A stretch of 7,217 nt of DNA from positions 1 through 7,217 of the forward strand of contig CAAGJL010000141.1 in the NCBI GenBank assembly GCA_900770145.1, read 5' to 3'. Each line of letters begins with the position of its first letter. Positions within the stretch are counted from its first letter, which is position 1. The stretch comes from Clostridia bacterium. GTDB lineage: Bacteria; Bacillota; Clostridia; Oscillospirales; CAG-272. A program made the position numbers and the translations under genes. The notes under the pieces were generated by a model, which saw nothing but the letters and a program-made list of their open reading frames with translations, searched no databases and had not been told where the DNA came from. Below, in pieces: positions 5,852 to 7,217 of the stretch.

Positions 5852-7217
5852 TTATACCTCCGTTTTGCTGTCCGGGTCGGCAAACGCCGTGCCCGCAGGC
5901 AAAGAATAGATCAGAATTTCATCGGGCGCGCGTTCCGCAATCTGCAGAATCGCTTTCCGGTAGTAGGAAAGTTGCTGCCGGTGGCGGTCAAACAGCGTTT
6001 TTGCCGCCGCGGCGGAGTGCGTCAGCTCATAGGGGGAAAGGCGGTCGGTTTTGTAGTCGCAGAGGACCAGTTTTCCGTCCGCGTCCTCAAAAAATAGGTC
6101 GATGACTCCTTGCACCAACAGTTTTTCCTCCCCCAGTGCCGCGGCAAATACCGCGTCTCCCGTAAACTCGCGCGCGGGGAGAAAGATATTGAAACGGGTC
6201 TCCCGCCGGATGCTCCGCGCCCCGGCAAGCCGCGCGTAAAAATCACCGGCAAAGAAAGCGGCAAGCTCGTCTTTTCTCACCGCCTCGCGCGCGGTTTCGG
6301 GCAGGAACCCCCGCACAATCAGCCGTTCCAGTTCGGCGCCCACATCCGCCTTTGCCCGCGCCAGGTCGCAGAACTGCAAAAACTCGTGCGTGGCGGTGCC
6401 GCGTTCTGCCGCCGTGGGGGCTTTGTTCTCCGGTTCCGGGGCAAAGGGGCGGTCAAAACTGCGCAGCAGTTGTTCCGCGTCCGGGGAGAGCAATTCCGCA
6501 GGGGAAGGCGCCCCGTCGGTGTCAAACACGTCCAGAATCTGCGGGGACAGGCGGGAGACGGATAACTTTGCGGGCAGTTTTGCCAGATATTCATACGGAT
6601 AGCGGAAGTGAAGCCGCTCCCGCAGTTCCTCCTCGCTGACCCCGGTACTCTCGCCCGCCGCCGTTTCTTCCTGCGTTTGAGCTTCGATTTCGGGGATATC
6701 GCTGTCTGTTAAGTAATGTAATTCGGTGTGCGTGCCGGTGCCGTTCGCCTCCAGCGCGGTCAGAATCCAGGCGAGGAAAGAGTTGCCCGCAGTGGCAAAG
6801 ATTCCTGCCGTGGGTCTGGCGTAACTCAGTGCTTTCTCTTTGTCACCCTCTGAAATCGTTCCTGTCACAATCAGCCGCTCACGCGCCCGGGTCAGCGCCA
6901 CATAAAGCACGCGCATTTCTTCTTCCAGGTAAAGCGTCATTGTTTCGGCTTTCAGGCACTGCCGCCAAAAAGTTTCCGCGCGGGAAATGGCACCGGCATT
7001 CGGGAGCCGCATCGCACAGCCGATCTTGGCGTTCCGCAAAAACGATTCTTTTGTGTCTTTGAAGTTAAACGGACTACCGGCATTTGCCAAAATGCAGACG
7101 GGATATTCTAGGCCTTTGGAATGATGAATCGTCATCAGACTGACCGCATTTCCTGCTGAGGCAACTTCGTCAATTTGCGGGTCTTTTTTCATCAGTTCGT
7201 CCACAAAGCGGATGAAG
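5852..7217 (-). CDS. addA: ATP-dependent helicase/nuclease subunit AddA, C-terminal part (5' end beyond window)
   Basis: AddA pairs with AddB to unwind and resect double-strand breaks up to Chi-like sites, loading RecA in Gram-positive bacteria. About 454 C-terminal residues of an expected 1,150-1,250 are visible; the frame runs off the right edge. Numbering from the GTG codon at 7204 (internal, since FIRF precedes it in frame), SF1 helicase motif V is at 21-40 (TIHHSKGLEYP). Motif VI is at 95-113 (EMRVLYVALTRARERL). After an acidic linker (about 168-197) comes the RecB-family nuclease domain: His273 in TATHEFLQF, Asp369 in GVIDL, Asp383 and Lys385 in DYKTD, and Gln410 in QQLSYY. These match the metal-binding and catalytic positions known for RecB and AddA, so the nuclease appears intact. 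addB would be expected upstream, outside the window. The DUF2130 gene follows by 4 bases. No frameshift or stop is seen. Confidence 0.95.
   Translation of the reverse strand, partial: FIRFVDELMKKDPQIDEVASAGNAVSLMTIHHSKGLEYPVCILANAGSPFNFKDTKESFLRNAKIGCAMRLPNAGAISRAETFWRQCLKAETMTLYLEEEMRVLYVALTRARERLIVTGTISEGDKEKALSYARPTAGIFATAGNSFLAWILTALEANGTGTHTELHYLTDSDIPEIEAQTQEETAAGESTGVSEEELRERLHFRYPYEYLAKLPAKLSVSRLSPQILDVFDTDGAPSPAELLSPDAEQLLRSFDRPFAPEPENKAPTAAERGTATHEFLQFCDLARAKADVGAELERLIVRGFLPETAREAVRKDELAAFFAGDFYARLAGARSIRRETRFNIFLPAREFTGDAVFAAALGEEKLLVQGVIDLFFEDADGKLVLCDYKTDRLSPYELTHSAAAAKTLFDRHRQQLSYYRKAILQIAERAPDEILIYSLPAGTAFADPDSKTEV
5857..5861 (-). promoter_or_regulatory. Ribosome binding site of the DUF2130 gene, inside the addA 3' end
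   Basis: On the minus strand GGAGG is formed by the last sense codons of addA (GAG, GTA), just before its TAA. It lies 9 bases before the ATG at 5847. It decides that start over the upstream in-frame ATG at 5883 and suggests that ribosomes finishing addA reinitiate here. Confidence 0.85.

Noticed and set aside
5848..5883. Upstream start for the DUF2130 protein at 5883
   Set aside because: It would overlap addA by 32 bases and add a basic tail. The ribosome site and the zinc ribbon point to 5847.
5074..6105. 343-codon open frame on the plus strand opposite DUF2130 and addA
   Set aside because: The opposite strand encodes two clearly recognisable proteins across the same bases. This frame is Phe/Arg/Leu-rich mirror sequence without a domain.
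1..7217. CRISPR array, tRNA, insertion sequence, phage genes or toxin-antitoxin pair
   Set aside because: No regularly spaced repeats, cloverleaf-like sequence, transposase or integrase motifs, or small paired genes were seen on either strand. Coding density leaves only 37 and 91 base gaps between genes, apart from the 4-base junction.

Overview
The window carries five protein genes packed with almost no spare DNA, in two convergent blocks separated by a strong hairpin. High GC, consensus AGGAGG-type ribosome sites, an AddA-type (not RecBCD-type) recombination nuclease, a classical lipobox lipoprotein and a bacterial GH29 fucosidase together suggest a Gram-positive anaerobe of the Clostridia, probably a gut commensal. 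That placement is an inference from gene content and style; no marker gene is present.

Plus-strand block (1-4454): the 3' part of a GH29 alpha-L-fucosidase, whose start lies left of the window; then, 37 bases on, a GTG-started zinc-ribbon polytopic membrane protein; then a lipoprotein of unknown function whose ATG overlaps the stop of the membrane protein (ATGA). The membrane protein and lipoprotein look like a translationally coupled envelope pair. Nothing in the 37-base gap resembles a terminator, so the fucosidase may share their transcript, but the functional link is unclear.

Convergence point (4455-4545): a 91-base gap with a near-perfect inverted repeat flanked by A and T tracts, which can act as a terminator for both blocks, plus a small second hairpin immediately behind the DUF2130 stop codon.

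Minus-strand block (7217-4546): the C-terminal part of the AddA helicase-nuclease (motifs V and VI and the complete RecB-type nuclease domain), whose start lies right of the window, followed 4 bases later by a DUF2130/COG4487 protein. The ribosome site of the DUF2130 gene lies inside the last codons of addA, so the two are very probably co-transcribed and translationally coupled. The DUF2130 protein has a half zinc ribbon, a long coiled coil and a visible D...E-x-K pattern of the PD-(D/E)XK nuclease type. This makes it a candidate partner in DNA end processing, and it is the most interesting point in the window.

I saw no tRNA, rRNA, CRISPR array, insertion sequence, attachment site or prophage gene. 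Most of the window reads as ordinary chromosomal DNA with two poorly characterised gene families.
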